The translations under genes were made by a program, and so were the position numbers. A DNA stretch of 64,000 nt from an uncultured Planctomycetia bacterium (GTDB taxonomy: Bacteria; Planctomycetota; UBA1135; GCA-002686595), in the NCBI GenBank assembly GCA_937952135.1, contig CALFYL010000126.1, positions 1 to 64,000 of the forward strand, in the 5' to 3' direction. Shown here piece after piece: positions 56,875 through 64,000 of the stretch. Position 1 is the stretch's first letter. Every line of letters starts with the position of its first letter. The notes under the pieces are model-generated. The model was not told the origin of the DNA and searched no databases. It was given only the letters and a program-made list of their open reading frames with translations.

Positions 56875-56910
56875 AAAAAGGGGCTCGCGATGCTTCGCGA
56901 GCCCCTTTTT
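56875..56910. terminator. Strong terminator hairpin after tRNA-fMet
   Basis: An 11-bp stem (GGGGCTCGCGA and its complement) with a four-base loop is flanked by an A-run and a T-run, so it works in both directions. On the minus strand it begins 4 bases after the tRNA 3' end and would end tRNA transcription. Confidence 0.88.
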
Positions 56911-56913
56911 GGA

Positions 56914-56990
56914 TGGTAGCGCGGGCAGGATTCGAACCTGCGACCTCCGGGTTATGAGCCCGACGAGCTGCCAGACTGCTCCACCGCGCG
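56914..56990 (-). tRNA. Initiator tRNA-Met (fMet), anticodon CAU
   Basis: The gene is 77 bases, including an encoded CCA. It has the initiator hallmarks: three consecutive G-C pairs at the base of the anticodon stem (CGGGCTCATAACCCG), an A-U pair in the D stem (GAGC/GCTC) and an unpaired first position. Acceptor bases 2-7 pair with 66-71, whereas C1 faces U72. The mismatch is C-U rather than the C-A of Escherichia coli. It is flanked by a strong terminator and may be co-transcribed from the aroK side. Confidence 0.95.
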
Positions 56991-57086
56991 ATCGAGGGGG
57001 AAAGGATAGGGTTCGCGCGGCCGGCAATCAAGCGTGGCGTGGCGCGCGAAGGCATTTCGCCGCTCGATTCGCGCCGCGTGGGCCTG

Positions 57087-57641
57087 TCAGCGCTCCGGGG
57101 CGTGCACGAGCTGAACGATTTCGTCGACCACCGCGTCCGGAGCCCGACGGCGCGCGTCGACGGTCCACGTCGCGAGCTCGGCGTAGAGCGGGCCGCGCAA
57201 CGTTTCGAGGCGCGCGAATTCCGCCGCCGGCGGCAGGTCGGTGAGTGCGGGCCGCTCGCCCGGAGCGGCGCGGAAGCGCTCGACGAGCACCGCGAGGTCG
57301 TCGCGCAGCCACACGACGCGAGCGCGCTGCCTGAGTCGGCGCCGGTTGTCTTCGCGCTCGACGACTCCGCCGCCCGTGGCGATCACTCGGGGCTCGCCGT
57401 CCTCGAGCAGGCGCGCGAGCTCCGCCGCCTCGCGCTCGCGGAACGCCTCCCAACCGTGCGCGCGGATGGAATCGGCGAGGCTCGGCGCGTGCGACGAGCA
57501 GCAGTCGCTCTGGAGCGCGAACTTGATGCACTCGTCGAGGTCGACGAAGCCGAGCTCGAGCCTTCGCGCGAGCAAGGCGCCGACGGTGCTCTTGCCGACG
57601 CAGCGCAAGCCGACGAGCGCGATGGGTCGCGGGCCGTTCAT
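57087..57641 (-). CDS. aroK: Shikimate kinase
   Basis: The 184-residue kinase phosphorylates shikimate in chorismate synthesis. The P-loop is GLRCVGKST (residues 11-19). The shikimate-binding Asp is in GFVDLDE, and the GGG site is VIATGGGVVERED. The RxxYxE-like lid region is PLYAELATWTVD. The start is 10 bases after the stop of the aroDE gene, so the two form one unit. Confidence 0.93.
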   Translation of the reverse strand: MNGPRPIALVGLRCVGKSTVGALLARRLELGFVDLDECIKFALQSDCCSSHAPSLADSIRAHGWEAFREREAAELARLLEDGEPRVIATGGGVVEREDNRRRLRQRARVVWLRDDLAVLVERFRAAPGERPALTDLPPAAEFARLETLRGPLYAELATWTVDARRRAPDAVVDEIVQLVHAPER

Positions 57642-57651
57642 GGCGGCAGGA

Positions 57652-59181
57652 TCAGCGCAGCGCGTGCTCGAAGGCCTTGCGCATCAACTCTTCGTCGCCG
57701 TCGTGCTGCGTGAAGAGCCGGAACTGCGCGTGGGCTTGGCGGACGAACCACTCGGCGCCGGGGACCGCGGTGCAACCGCGGCGCAGCGCGGCGGCGAGCA
57801 GCGGCGTCTTGAGCGGTCGATAGACGGCGTCGAGCACGACCGTCGACGGCCGCAAGTGCGCTTCGTCGATCGGCATCGCGTCCGGCTGCGCGAGCGATCC
57901 GGCGGGCGTCGCGTGAACCAGCACGTCGTAGGCGAGCGTGTTTCGCGCGCTCCACGAGTCCGCTGCGCAACGCAGGTCGCGCGCGAGCTTCTGGGCTTCC
58001 CCATCCCGCCGCGCGCAGACCGTGACGCGTCCGCCGCGCGCGAGCACCGCGTGCGCCGCCGCGCGCGCCGCGCCACCGGCGCCGAGGACGAGCGCGTGCA
58101 CCGCGCTCAACGCGCCCCCCATCGCAAGCACGGGTTGGCCCTGCTTGTCCAAGTGGTGGCGCCAGGCGCGCTCGAGCGTCTCGCCCACACCGCTCACGTC
58201 GGTGTTCGCCGCTCGCCAGCCCTGCACGTCGCGCACGAGCGTGTTCGCCGCGCCCGTGGCGTGGCTCGCCTCGTCGCGCGCCTTCGCCGCTCGAAAGGCC
58301 GCGAGTTTGTGGGGCGCGGTGACCGAGAATCCGCGGAAGTGCGGGTCGTCGACGAGCTGCAGGAAGCGCTCGAAATTCTCGACACGCAAGGCGACGTACA
58401 CCGCGTCGAGCCGCGCGCCCTTGAGCGCCATGTCGTGCACGCGAGGGCTCAGCGAGTGCTCGACCGGATCCCCCACCACGCCGAAGATCGCGCTGGAATC
58501 GCCGCCGCCCCCCGGAGGCAACACGGCGCGCAAGTCGTTGACGCGCATCTGCCCGGGCGCCGTGAGCGGTGCGACGGGTTCGCCCGGCACGATCGCCGGG
58601 GCCGCGTAGGTGAAGGGCGAGCCGAAGATGCGGCACAGCACGCGCGAGAACGAGCCCGCTTCGCCGCTTGAGAACGCGATCAAGCCGCCGCGCGCCTGAC
58701 GCAGGTGGCGCAGGAGCGCGAGCGCGTCCTCGGCGCAGCGAGCGTGCGTGACGAGCTTGATGAGGTCGCCCTCGTACATCGCGTTGCGCACTTCGTCCTC
58801 GAACTCGCCCAGATCCTCCGGCGCGCCCTCGCGATCGTGGCGCGAGACGATGCGGTGGCACTTGAGGGTCCCGAGCTCGCCGAGGTCGAGCGACGACTCC
58901 CAGTCGACGTCGACGAAGGCCGCGCCGGCGCGCGCGGCGCTGCGCAGCGCGTCGAGTTGCTCGTCGACGTCGCCGCGGAACGATCCGCCCTCCTCGGGCC
59001 GCTTGAGCGCGACGATCACGGGCTTTTGGAGCGCGCGGATCAGCTCGCGCAAGCGCTCTTCGCCGGGGTCGCCCACGTCGTCGAGACGCAGCTCGATCAG
59101 ATCGGAGAGCGGGACTTGCCGCAGCGCCTGGCGCGCGAGCTGGTCGAAGGACCCCGCGAGATGGGAGACGACGATGGCCAT
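57652..59181 (-). CDS. aroDE: Bifunctional 3-dehydroquinate dehydratase/shikimate dehydrogenase
   Basis: The 509-residue fusion has two domains. Residues 1-225 are a type I dehydroquinate dehydratase with His115 in VSRHD and the Schiff-base Lys142 in GDLIKLVTHA. Residues of about 230-509 are shikimate dehydrogenase: IFGVVGDPVEHSLSPRVHD, SVTAPHKLAAFRAA, ANTDVSG and the NADP-binding loop VLGAGGAARAAAHAVLARGG. The fusion carries out consecutive steps as in plants and some bacteria. It is followed 10 bases later by aroK, giving three consecutive shikimate steps. Confidence 0.95.
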   Translation of the reverse strand: MAIVVSHLAGSFDQLARQALRQVPLSDLIELRLDDVGDPGEERLRELIRALQKPVIVALKRPEEGGSFRGDVDEQLDALRSAARAGAAFVDVDWESSLDLGELGTLKCHRIVSRHDREGAPEDLGEFEDEVRNAMYEGDLIKLVTHARCAEDALALLRHLRQARGGLIAFSSGEAGSFSRVLCRIFGSPFTYAAPAIVPGEPVAPLTAPGQMRVNDLRAVLPPGGGGDSSAIFGVVGDPVEHSLSPRVHDMALKGARLDAVYVALRVENFERFLQLVDDPHFRGFSVTAPHKLAAFRAAKARDEASHATGAANTLVRDVQGWRAANTDVSGVGETLERAWRHHLDKQGQPVLAMGGALSAVHALVLGAGGAARAAAHAVLARGGRVTVCARRDGEAQKLARDLRCAADSWSARNTLAYDVLVHATPAGSLAQPDAMPIDEAHLRPSTVVLDAVYRPLKTPLLAAALRRGCTAVPGAEWFVRQAHAQFRLFTQHDGDEELMRKAFEHALR

Positions 59182-59290
59182 GGGCTGCGGCTCGGGAGCG
59201 TACCAAGCACCCGCTCGCAGTCAGGCGCCGCAACTCCGACTCGCGCGCCACGGAAGCAACGTGCGAGAACCCGGGCGCGCCGAGCGATCA

Positions 59291-59728
59291 TCAGGGCGCG
59301 TCGAATTCGTGGTAGTCGAGGTCGTCGAAGCGCGCCGCGACGTAGCCCTCGCGCTGCGACGCGACCAATTCGGCGTCGTAGGCGCTCACGATCAAGCGTT
59401 GCAGGTGGTCGCGGCCCTCCTGATGGATCGGGTGCGCGATGTCGGCGTACAGGCGGACGCGGCCGCGCTCGTCGGACTCCCCGCGCTGTTCGCGCAGCCG
59501 CCGGCCGCAGTCGTTGCAGTGCCGGGCGCGCAGCGGGTTCTTGCACGAGCAGCTCGGGCAGCGGTCGTGCAGCTTGCGACTCGGCATGGCCACGAAGAGG
59601 CCTTTGGCGCCGTCGATGATCTTGATGTCGCGCACGACGAGCTCGCCCTCGATCGTGATCGAGGCGAAACCGCGCAACTTGTCGCGCGGGTCACGGACGA
59701 GCTTGATGCGGATCTCGGTGATGTTCAT
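59291..59728 (-). CDS. spoVG: SpoVG-family protein with inserted zinc ribbon
   Basis: The 145-residue protein opens MNITEIRIKLVRDPRDKLRG and continues FASITIEGELVVRDIKIIDG and LFVAMPSRKL, the SpoVG core. An insert follows with CPSC and CNDC pairs (Cys57, 60, 71 and 74), a probable zinc ribbon, before the return to the SpoVG C-terminus (YADIAHPIHQEGRDHLQRLI). SpoVG proteins bind DNA or RNA and regulate many genes. A zinc-binding insert would be a lineage addition. It lies 110 bases after ispE, an arrangement also found in Firmicutes and spirochaetes. Confidence 0.92.
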   Translation of the reverse strand: MNITEIRIKLVRDPRDKLRGFASITIEGELVVRDIKIIDGAKGLFVAMPSRKLHDRCPSCSCKNPLRARHCNDCGRRLREQRGESDERGRVRLYADIAHPIHQEGRDHLQRLIVSAYDAELVASQREGYVAARFDDLDYHEFDAP

Positions 59729-59838
59729 GGCAAGGGATTCCGAAGACCGCTCACGGAACGTGGAAAGCGCTCGGGAAAAAGCGCGGCGGTAGATCGAAAG
59801 GCGGCCCGGGCGCACGCGCCGACGGCCCGGACGCGCTC

Positions 59839-60807
59839 TCACGCACTCGGCGCGGCGACGCGGAAGGGCCGCAGGGCCCAGATTCCGCGCGGGGCGAGCC
59901 CGCGGGCGGCGAGTTCGCGGGCGACCGTCTCGCGGGCGGCTTGGGCGCGGGCCTGGGACTCGAACAGCGCAAAAAAGCTCGCGCCGCTGCCGCTGAGCCG
60001 CCACGGCCCCCCCGGGATCGCGCGCAACGCCTCGCGCCAATGGCCGAGGCCCTCGACCGCGTGGCAAGCCGCGTCCTCGAGACGGTTGAAGGTGAGCACG
60101 AGCGCCTGGGGGTGCGCAGCATGTTCAGGCGCCGAGCGAGTCGCCGGACTGAAACATGATTCCAAGCTACGTCGGTCGGCGCGCCATGACAACGGGTCGC
60201 GGAGGCTTCGATAGACGAGCGCGGTCGGCGCTCCGATGTCCGGCGTCACCAGCAGAATTCCGAGCTCGCGCTCGAGCGCGGGCCAGGCCGTCACGAGCTC
60301 GCCGCGCCCGGTGCAACGCGCCCGTCCGGTTGTTGCAGCGGTGCGAAAGAAAACGCAGTCCGATCCGAGCTGCGCCAGCGTGCGCCACGCGAGTTCGCTC
60401 TCGCAGCGCCACTCGAGGGCTTGCTCCACGGCCTCGAAGGCCGCGGCCGCATCGCTGCTCGCGCCGCCGAGCCCCGCCTGCGCTGGGATGCGCTTGTGCA
60501 ACTCGAGCTCGATGCCGTCGCTCGCCGTCGCGCGTCCCGCACGTCGCGCAAGCTCGAGCGCCGCCGCAGCCGCGCGGACGGCGAGGTTGCGCTCGTCGGT
60601 CGGAACGTCGGGGCTCGCCTGCGGACCGTCGACGCGGCACGCGACGCCGCCGTTCGAGCTTCTTCGCGCGCGCACTTCGTCGCACAGATCGACGGCGAGC
60701 ATCAGCGTGTCGAGCTCGTGGAAGCCGTCGTCGCGCCGCGCGAGCACTTCGAGGAACAGGTTGACCTTGGCCGGCGCCGAGACGACGCGCCACGGACCCG
60801 CGCTCAC
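59839..60807 (-). CDS. ispE: 4-diphosphocytidyl-2-C-methyl-D-erythritol kinase
   Basis: A GTG start at 60807 overlaps the stop of the folK-panC gene (GTGA) and gives 322 residues. The GHMP-kinase motifs are SAPAKVNLFLEVLARRDDG, FHELDTLMLAVDL and the ATP-binding IPAQAGLGGASSDAAAAF. The C-terminal GGPWRLSGSGASFFALF is also typical. The enzyme phosphorylates CDP-ME in the non-mevalonate isoprenoid pathway. Coupling to the fused folate/pantothenate gene is by overlap. Confidence 0.94.
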   Translation of the reverse strand: MSAGPWRVVSAPAKVNLFLEVLARRDDGFHELDTLMLAVDLCDEVRARRSSNGGVACRVDGPQASPDVPTDERNLAVRAAAAALELARRAGRATASDGIELELHKRIPAQAGLGGASSDAAAAFEAVEQALEWRCESELAWRTLAQLGSDCVFFRTAATTGRARCTGRGELVTAWPALERELGILLVTPDIGAPTALVYRSLRDPLSWRADRRSLESCFSPATRSAPEHAAHPQALVLTFNRLEDAACHAVEGLGHWREALRAIPGGPWRLSGSGASFFALFESQARAQAARETVARELAARGLAPRGIWALRPFRVAAPSA

Positions 60808-62180
60808 GCCGGCTCCTCGTCGCGGTCGAGGCGCAGGTTGTCGATCAAGCGAACGCCGCCGGCGCGCGCGGCGACGAGCGCGACGGCTCGTTCGAGTTCC
60901 CCGGAAGGCTCGTCCGCCGTCCAACGCTCGGGGTCGCGGACCTGCGCGTACTCGATCTCGAGCCCGCTCGGCGCGAGGCGCGCTTCGACGATCGCGCGCA
61001 AAGCCGGCGCGCTGCGGAGCCCGCGCTCGCGCCACGCCGAGCGGGCCTCCGACAACGCCGCGTGGATCGCGGGCGCCCGGGCTCGCCACTCGGCCGAGAG
61101 CAGTTCGTTGCGCGAGGAGCGGGCCAGGCCCGAGCTCTCTCGCGAAGTCGGGCAGATCACGACTTCGGGAAAGCCCAGGCGGCGCGCGAGGTCGCGCACG
61201 ACGAGCGTCTGCTGGAAATCCTTCGCGCCGAAGTAGGCGCGCGTGGGCCGCACGAACTCGAACAGCCGCGCGACGATCGTCGCGACGCCGTCGAAGTGGC
61301 CCGGGCGGAACTCGCCTTCGAGCCCGAGCGCCGTCGGGCCGGCGGGAAGGAGCGGGATGCGCTCGCGGGCGCCGTTCGCCTCGGGGAAGAAGTCCCACAG
61401 CGTGCCGCTGAACACCATGTCGCAGCCCGCCGCCCCCACCGCGGCGGCGTCGGCCTCGAAGTCGCGCGGGTAGCGATCGAAGTCGCGCGTGTCGTTGAAC
61501 TGCAGCGGGTTCACGAACACGCTCACGCACACGACTTCGTTCTCCCGCCGCGCGCGGCGGATCAGCGTGAGGTGGCCCTCGTGGAGCGCGCCCATGGTCG
61601 GAACGAAGCCGAGGCTCTGGGGCCGGCGCCGCTCGAGCCAGCTTCGGGCCGACTGCGGATCGCGGCACACGTGCGTCATCGCGGCGGAAGCATGACGGCG
61701 ATCGGCGGCGTTGCAAGCGGCGCGAAGTTGCGCGAGGCGCTCTCGCACGGTGAGCCCGCTCCCCGCGAGGCGCAGCTCGGGCGCGAGCTCCGCCAGCGGC
61801 GCGAGGACGAACTCGCGCTCCTCGAGCCGCGGGTGCGGCACATCGAGGCGCTCGCTGTGAACGAGGCGCGAACCGAACAGCAAGAGGTCGAGGTCGAGGG
61901 TGCGCGGACCGTTGCGCTCGGCGCGCACGCGTCCGTGGCGTTGCTCGACGGCGAGCAACTCCGCGAGCAAGGCCTCGGGTTCGAGTTCGCTGTCGAGCTC
62001 CACCACTCCGTTGAGGAAGCGCGGCTGGCCCGGCGGCCCGCCCACCGGCGCCGTTTCGATCCAGCTCGAACGCCGCAGAACGCGCACGCCCGCGGTCGAG
62101 TCGAGCTCGCGCACCGCGGCCTCGAGGTGCGCGGCGCGGTCTCCGAGGTTCGAACCCAGGGCGACGTAGGCGATGGCCAC
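60804..62180 (-). CDS. folK-panC: Fused HPPK (FolK) and pantothenate synthetase (PanC)
   Basis: One uninterrupted frame encodes 458 residues. Residues 1-160 are 6-hydroxymethyl-7,8-dihydropterin pyrophosphokinase (YVALGSNLGDRAAHLEAAVR, ETAPVGGPPGQPRFLNGVVE and the GPRTLDLDLLLF signature). Residues 168-458 are pantoate-beta-alanine ligase (GFVPTMGALHEGHLTLIRRA, VFVNPLQFN, YFGAKDFQQTLVVRDL and ICPTSRESSGLARSSRN). Both active sites look complete. An internal Met at 168 (+ strand 61679) could restart translation, but no Shine-Dalgarno precedes it. The gene links folate and CoA precursor synthesis and is coupled to ispE. Confidence 0.93.
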   Translation of the reverse strand: MAIAYVALGSNLGDRAAHLEAAVRELDSTAGVRVLRRSSWIETAPVGGPPGQPRFLNGVVELDSELEPEALLAELLAVEQRHGRVRAERNGPRTLDLDLLLFGSRLVHSERLDVPHPRLEEREFVLAPLAELAPELRLAGSGLTVRERLAQLRAACNAADRRHASAAMTHVCRDPQSARSWLERRRPQSLGFVPTMGALHEGHLTLIRRARRENEVVCVSVFVNPLQFNDTRDFDRYPRDFEADAAAVGAAGCDMVFSGTLWDFFPEANGARERIPLLPAGPTALGLEGEFRPGHFDGVATIVARLFEFVRPTRAYFGAKDFQQTLVVRDLARRLGFPEVVICPTSRESSGLARSSRNELLSAEWRARAPAIHAALSEARSAWRERGLRSAPALRAIVEARLAPSGLEIEYAQVRDPERWTADEPSGELERAVALVAARAGGVRLIDNLRLDRDEEPA

Positions 62181-62202
62181 AGCCGAGGAGGTCCGCTCGA
62201 AC

Positions 62203-63120
62203 CTAGGGACGCGGAGTCCCGCTCAGCGCATCGCGGCGCGGCTCGCGCGAACCGGCGTCGGGCGGCTTGGTCGCATCGCTCGGAGGCTTGCTGCGGAAGA
62301 GGCGCCGCACGAGTCCGCTCCACACGAACAGGTGCGCGGCGAGGAACATCACCGGGACCGGTGCGGCGAACAGCAAGAACGCGCCGAAGACCAAGTAGAC
62401 GAGCGTGAAGAAGCTGCCCTTCCGCGTCAGCAGCGCCACGGCGTGCGGATAGCGCACGCGGCTCACCATGAGGAAGCCCAGCGCCGGCAGCAGCAGCGCG
62501 ATGGCGGGCAGCACCCACGGCGGGAGCGTTTCGATCCGCACCTGGGGGAAGAGCTTGAACATCCGGCCGATCGGCGTCGGCGAACCGTCGTCGACCTCGA
62601 GCTCCGGCCGGCGCAGCGTGAGGTACATCAGCAAGGTCGAGACCGCTGCGGCGGCCGCGGCCGGCGAGGGCAGCCCGCGAAAATCGGCGTGCGATTTCTC
62701 GTCGCTGGTCGTCTCCAGGTTGAAGCGCGCGAGCCGCAGCACCGCCATCAAGGCGAACACCGCGCAGGCGATGAAGTGCAGGCGCGGGCTGCCGGTGTAA
62801 CCGAGGATCGGACCTTCGTGCTCGATCAGCACCTTCGCGAGCAACGCCGGCGCGCAACCGAAGGTGATCGCGTCGGAGAAGGAGTCGAGTTGCGCGCCGA
62901 AGAGGCTCGCGCCGCCGGTCATGCGCGCGACCTTGCCGTCCAAGGCGTCGAACACCATGCCCAGGAAGATCAGCAGGCAGGCCGTTTCCATCTTGCTGTA
63001 GAACAGCCACGAGCCCGCCTCGGTCACCGCGAGCGCGTCGATCGCCTTGGAGATCGCGAGCAAGCCGCAAAACGCGTTTCCGAGGGTGAGCAGATTCGGA
63101 AGGGCGGAGACGCGTCGCAT
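62203..63120 (-). CDS. pssA: CDP-diacylglycerol-serine O-phosphatidyltransferase
   Basis: The ATG at 63120 gives 305 residues starting MRRVSALPNLLTLGNAFCGL. The CDP-alcohol phosphotransferase signature is FDALDGKVARMTGGASLFGA followed by QLDSFSD. The hydrophobic helices on either side match type II PssA. The enzyme makes phosphatidylserine, the precursor of phosphatidylethanolamine. It lies 22 bases upstream of folK-panC and divergent from eno. Confidence 0.93.
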   Translation of the reverse strand: MRRVSALPNLLTLGNAFCGLLAISKAIDALAVTEAGSWLFYSKMETACLLIFLGMVFDALDGKVARMTGGASLFGAQLDSFSDAITFGCAPALLAKVLIEHEGPILGYTGSPRLHFIACAVFALMAVLRLARFNLETTSDEKSHADFRGLPSPAAAAAAVSTLLMYLTLRRPELEVDDGSPTPIGRMFKLFPQVRIETLPPWVLPAIALLLPALGFLMVSRVRYPHAVALLTRKGSFFTLVYLVFGAFLLFAAPVPVMFLAAHLFVWSGLVRRLFRSKPPSDATKPPDAGSREPRRDALSGTPRP

Positions 63121-63237
63121 CGCCGCGCCAGCATAGGAAGCCTCGACGTTGCCGGCGAACACCGATCGCCGCGAGCGGGCGGTGCGCCGCGAACGCGGGC
63201 TTGGAGCGCCCGCGCCGCTCGCTACGATGGCCCGCCC

Positions 63238-64000
63238 ATGAGCGAGATCCTGAACCTACACGCGCGCGAGATCCTCGATTCCCGCGGCAACCCCACCCTC
63301 GAAGTCGAAGCGCTGCTCGAAAGCGGCGCCGTCGGCTCGGCCGCCGTTCCGTCGGGCGCCAGCACGGGCAAGCACGAAGCGCACGAGCTACGCGACGGCG
63401 ACAAGCGCTACGGCGGAAAGGGCGTCCGCAAAGCGGTCGAGAACGTGAACGACGAGCTGTGCGGCGCGCTCGTGGGCCTGGAAGGTTCCGACCAGGGCGC
63501 ACTCGACGCCGCGATGATCGAGCTCGACGGCACGGCCAACAAGAGCCGCCTCGGCGCGAACGCGATCCTCGGCGTTTCGCTCGCGGTCGCGAAGGCCGCG
63601 GCGGAGGAAGCGGGCCTGCCGCTGTACCGCTACCTCGGAGGCGCGATGGCGAACGTGCTCCCGGTGCCGATGATGAACATCCTCAACGGAGGCAAGCACG
63701 CCGACAACAACGTCGACCTGCAGGAGTTCATGATCATGCCCTTCGGCGCGACGAGCTTCGCCGAGGGCCTGCGACTGGGCGTCGAGGTGTTCCACGCGCT
63801 CAAGGGCGTGTGCAAGCAGAAGGGCTACAACACGAACGTCGGCGACGAGGGCGGCTTCGCGCCGGACCTCAAGAGCAACGAGGAAGCGATCGAGCTGATC
63901 CTCGCCGCGATCGCGAAAGTCGGCGCGAAGCCGGGAACCGACGTGAAGATCGCCATCGACGCGGCCTCGGCGGAGTTCCTGCACGACGGCAAGTACATGG
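63238..64000 (+). CDS. eno: Enolase, truncated by the window edge
   Basis: Only the first 254 codons are present. The N-terminal domain shows ILNLHAREILDSRGNPTLEV, the SGASTGKHEA loop, and NVLPVPMMNILNGGKHADNN. The barrel start includes the catalytic Glu region NVGDEGGFAPDLKS. It is the glycolytic 2-phosphoglycerate dehydratase. The 117-base divergent gap to pssA should hold both promoters. Confidence 0.97.
   Translation, partial: MSEILNLHAREILDSRGNPTLEVEALLESGAVGSAAVPSGASTGKHEAHELRDGDKRYGGKGVRKAVENVNDELCGALVGLEGSDQGALDAAMIELDGTANKSRLGANAILGVSLAVAKAAAEEAGLPLYRYLGGAMANVLPVPMMNILNGGKHADNNVDLQEFMIMPFGATSFAEGLRLGVEVFHALKGVCKQKGYNTNVGDEGGFAPDLKSNEEAIELILAAIAKVGAKPGTDVKIAIDAASAEFLHDGKYM

Noticed and set aside
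56607..56957. Plus-strand open frame ending VARAGFEPATSGL
   Set aside because: The ending is the well-known spurious translation across a tRNA-Met gene on the other strand. It overlaps the tRNA and terminator.
61679..61679. Separate panC start at an internal ATG
   Set aside because: No stop separates it from folK, no Shine-Dalgarno precedes it, and the fused frame is open throughout.

Overview
The window is a stretch of bacterial chromosome with very high GC content and tightly packed genes. It has one tRNA, no rRNA, no insertion sequence, no CRISPR array and no convincing prophage gene. The gene style points to Planctomycetota, probably one of the marine lineages around the Poly30/Pla133/Pla163/Saltatorellus isolates. 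The evidence is the recurring C-terminal domain on unrelated exported proteins (sharing motifs such as NSQGC, FQGG and a final QVW.RD or Q.W.RD strand), the long TPR glycosyltransferase-like protein, the AroD-AroE fusion and the hybrid kinase type. This placement is an inference from family knowledge, not a database result.

Layout. 1-8.3 kb: a gene tail, the fluoride channel crcB, a HupE/UreJ membrane protein, a GT-C/TPR protein, an exported protein with five 99-bp thrombospondin-type-3 repeats, and a sugar isomerase/oxidoreductase pair. 8.5-14.7 kb: an exported beta-helix protein, a thioredoxin-fold gene interrupted by an in-frame TGA that reads as selenocysteine, nnrE, an alkaline-phosphatase-superfamily lipoprotein and a GT-C glycosyltransferase. 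14.9-25 kb: a membrane-anchored HtrA-like protease, a coiled-coil lipoprotein, an SBBP-repeat protein, a four-gene overlapping operon (exported PLP enzyme, exported RidA, glycosyltransferase, VOC protein) and a metzincin protease. 25-31.6 kb: a YceI protein, a large CarboxypepD_reg protein, a peroxiredoxin, a pterin dehydratase, thiD and a DUF1326 protein. 31.6-36 kb: a three-subunit molybdenum aldehyde/xanthine-type oxidoreductase with a small companion gene. 36-46.3 kb: a universal stress protein, htpG, two MORN/YwqK-type repeat proteins, an ECF sigma factor, a trypsin-like protease and a lipoprotein. 46.4-51.6 kb: a three-gene ABC/HlyD/TolC export system whose ATPase motifs are degenerate. 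52-54.2 kb: an exported BNR-repeat protein. 54.2-56.9 kb: a decayed region with a frameshifted hybrid histidine kinase. 56.9-64 kb: initiator tRNA-fMet, aroK, aroDE, spoVG with a zinc ribbon, ispE, a folK-panC fusion, pssA and the start of eno.

How the genes work together. The 57-63 kb block is core biosynthesis (shikimate, isoprenoid, folate/pantothenate and phospholipid) on one strand, with short gaps and overlaps. Much of the rest is cell-envelope or secreted machinery: at least six proteins with signal peptides and repeat or protease modules, several lipoproteins, and one export system. The strongest unusual observation is the UxxC selenoprotein candidate at 9936-10931, which has a hairpin directly after the TGA. 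Next are the folK-panC fusion, the exported PLP enzyme coupled to an exported RidA, and the degenerate ABC ATPase.
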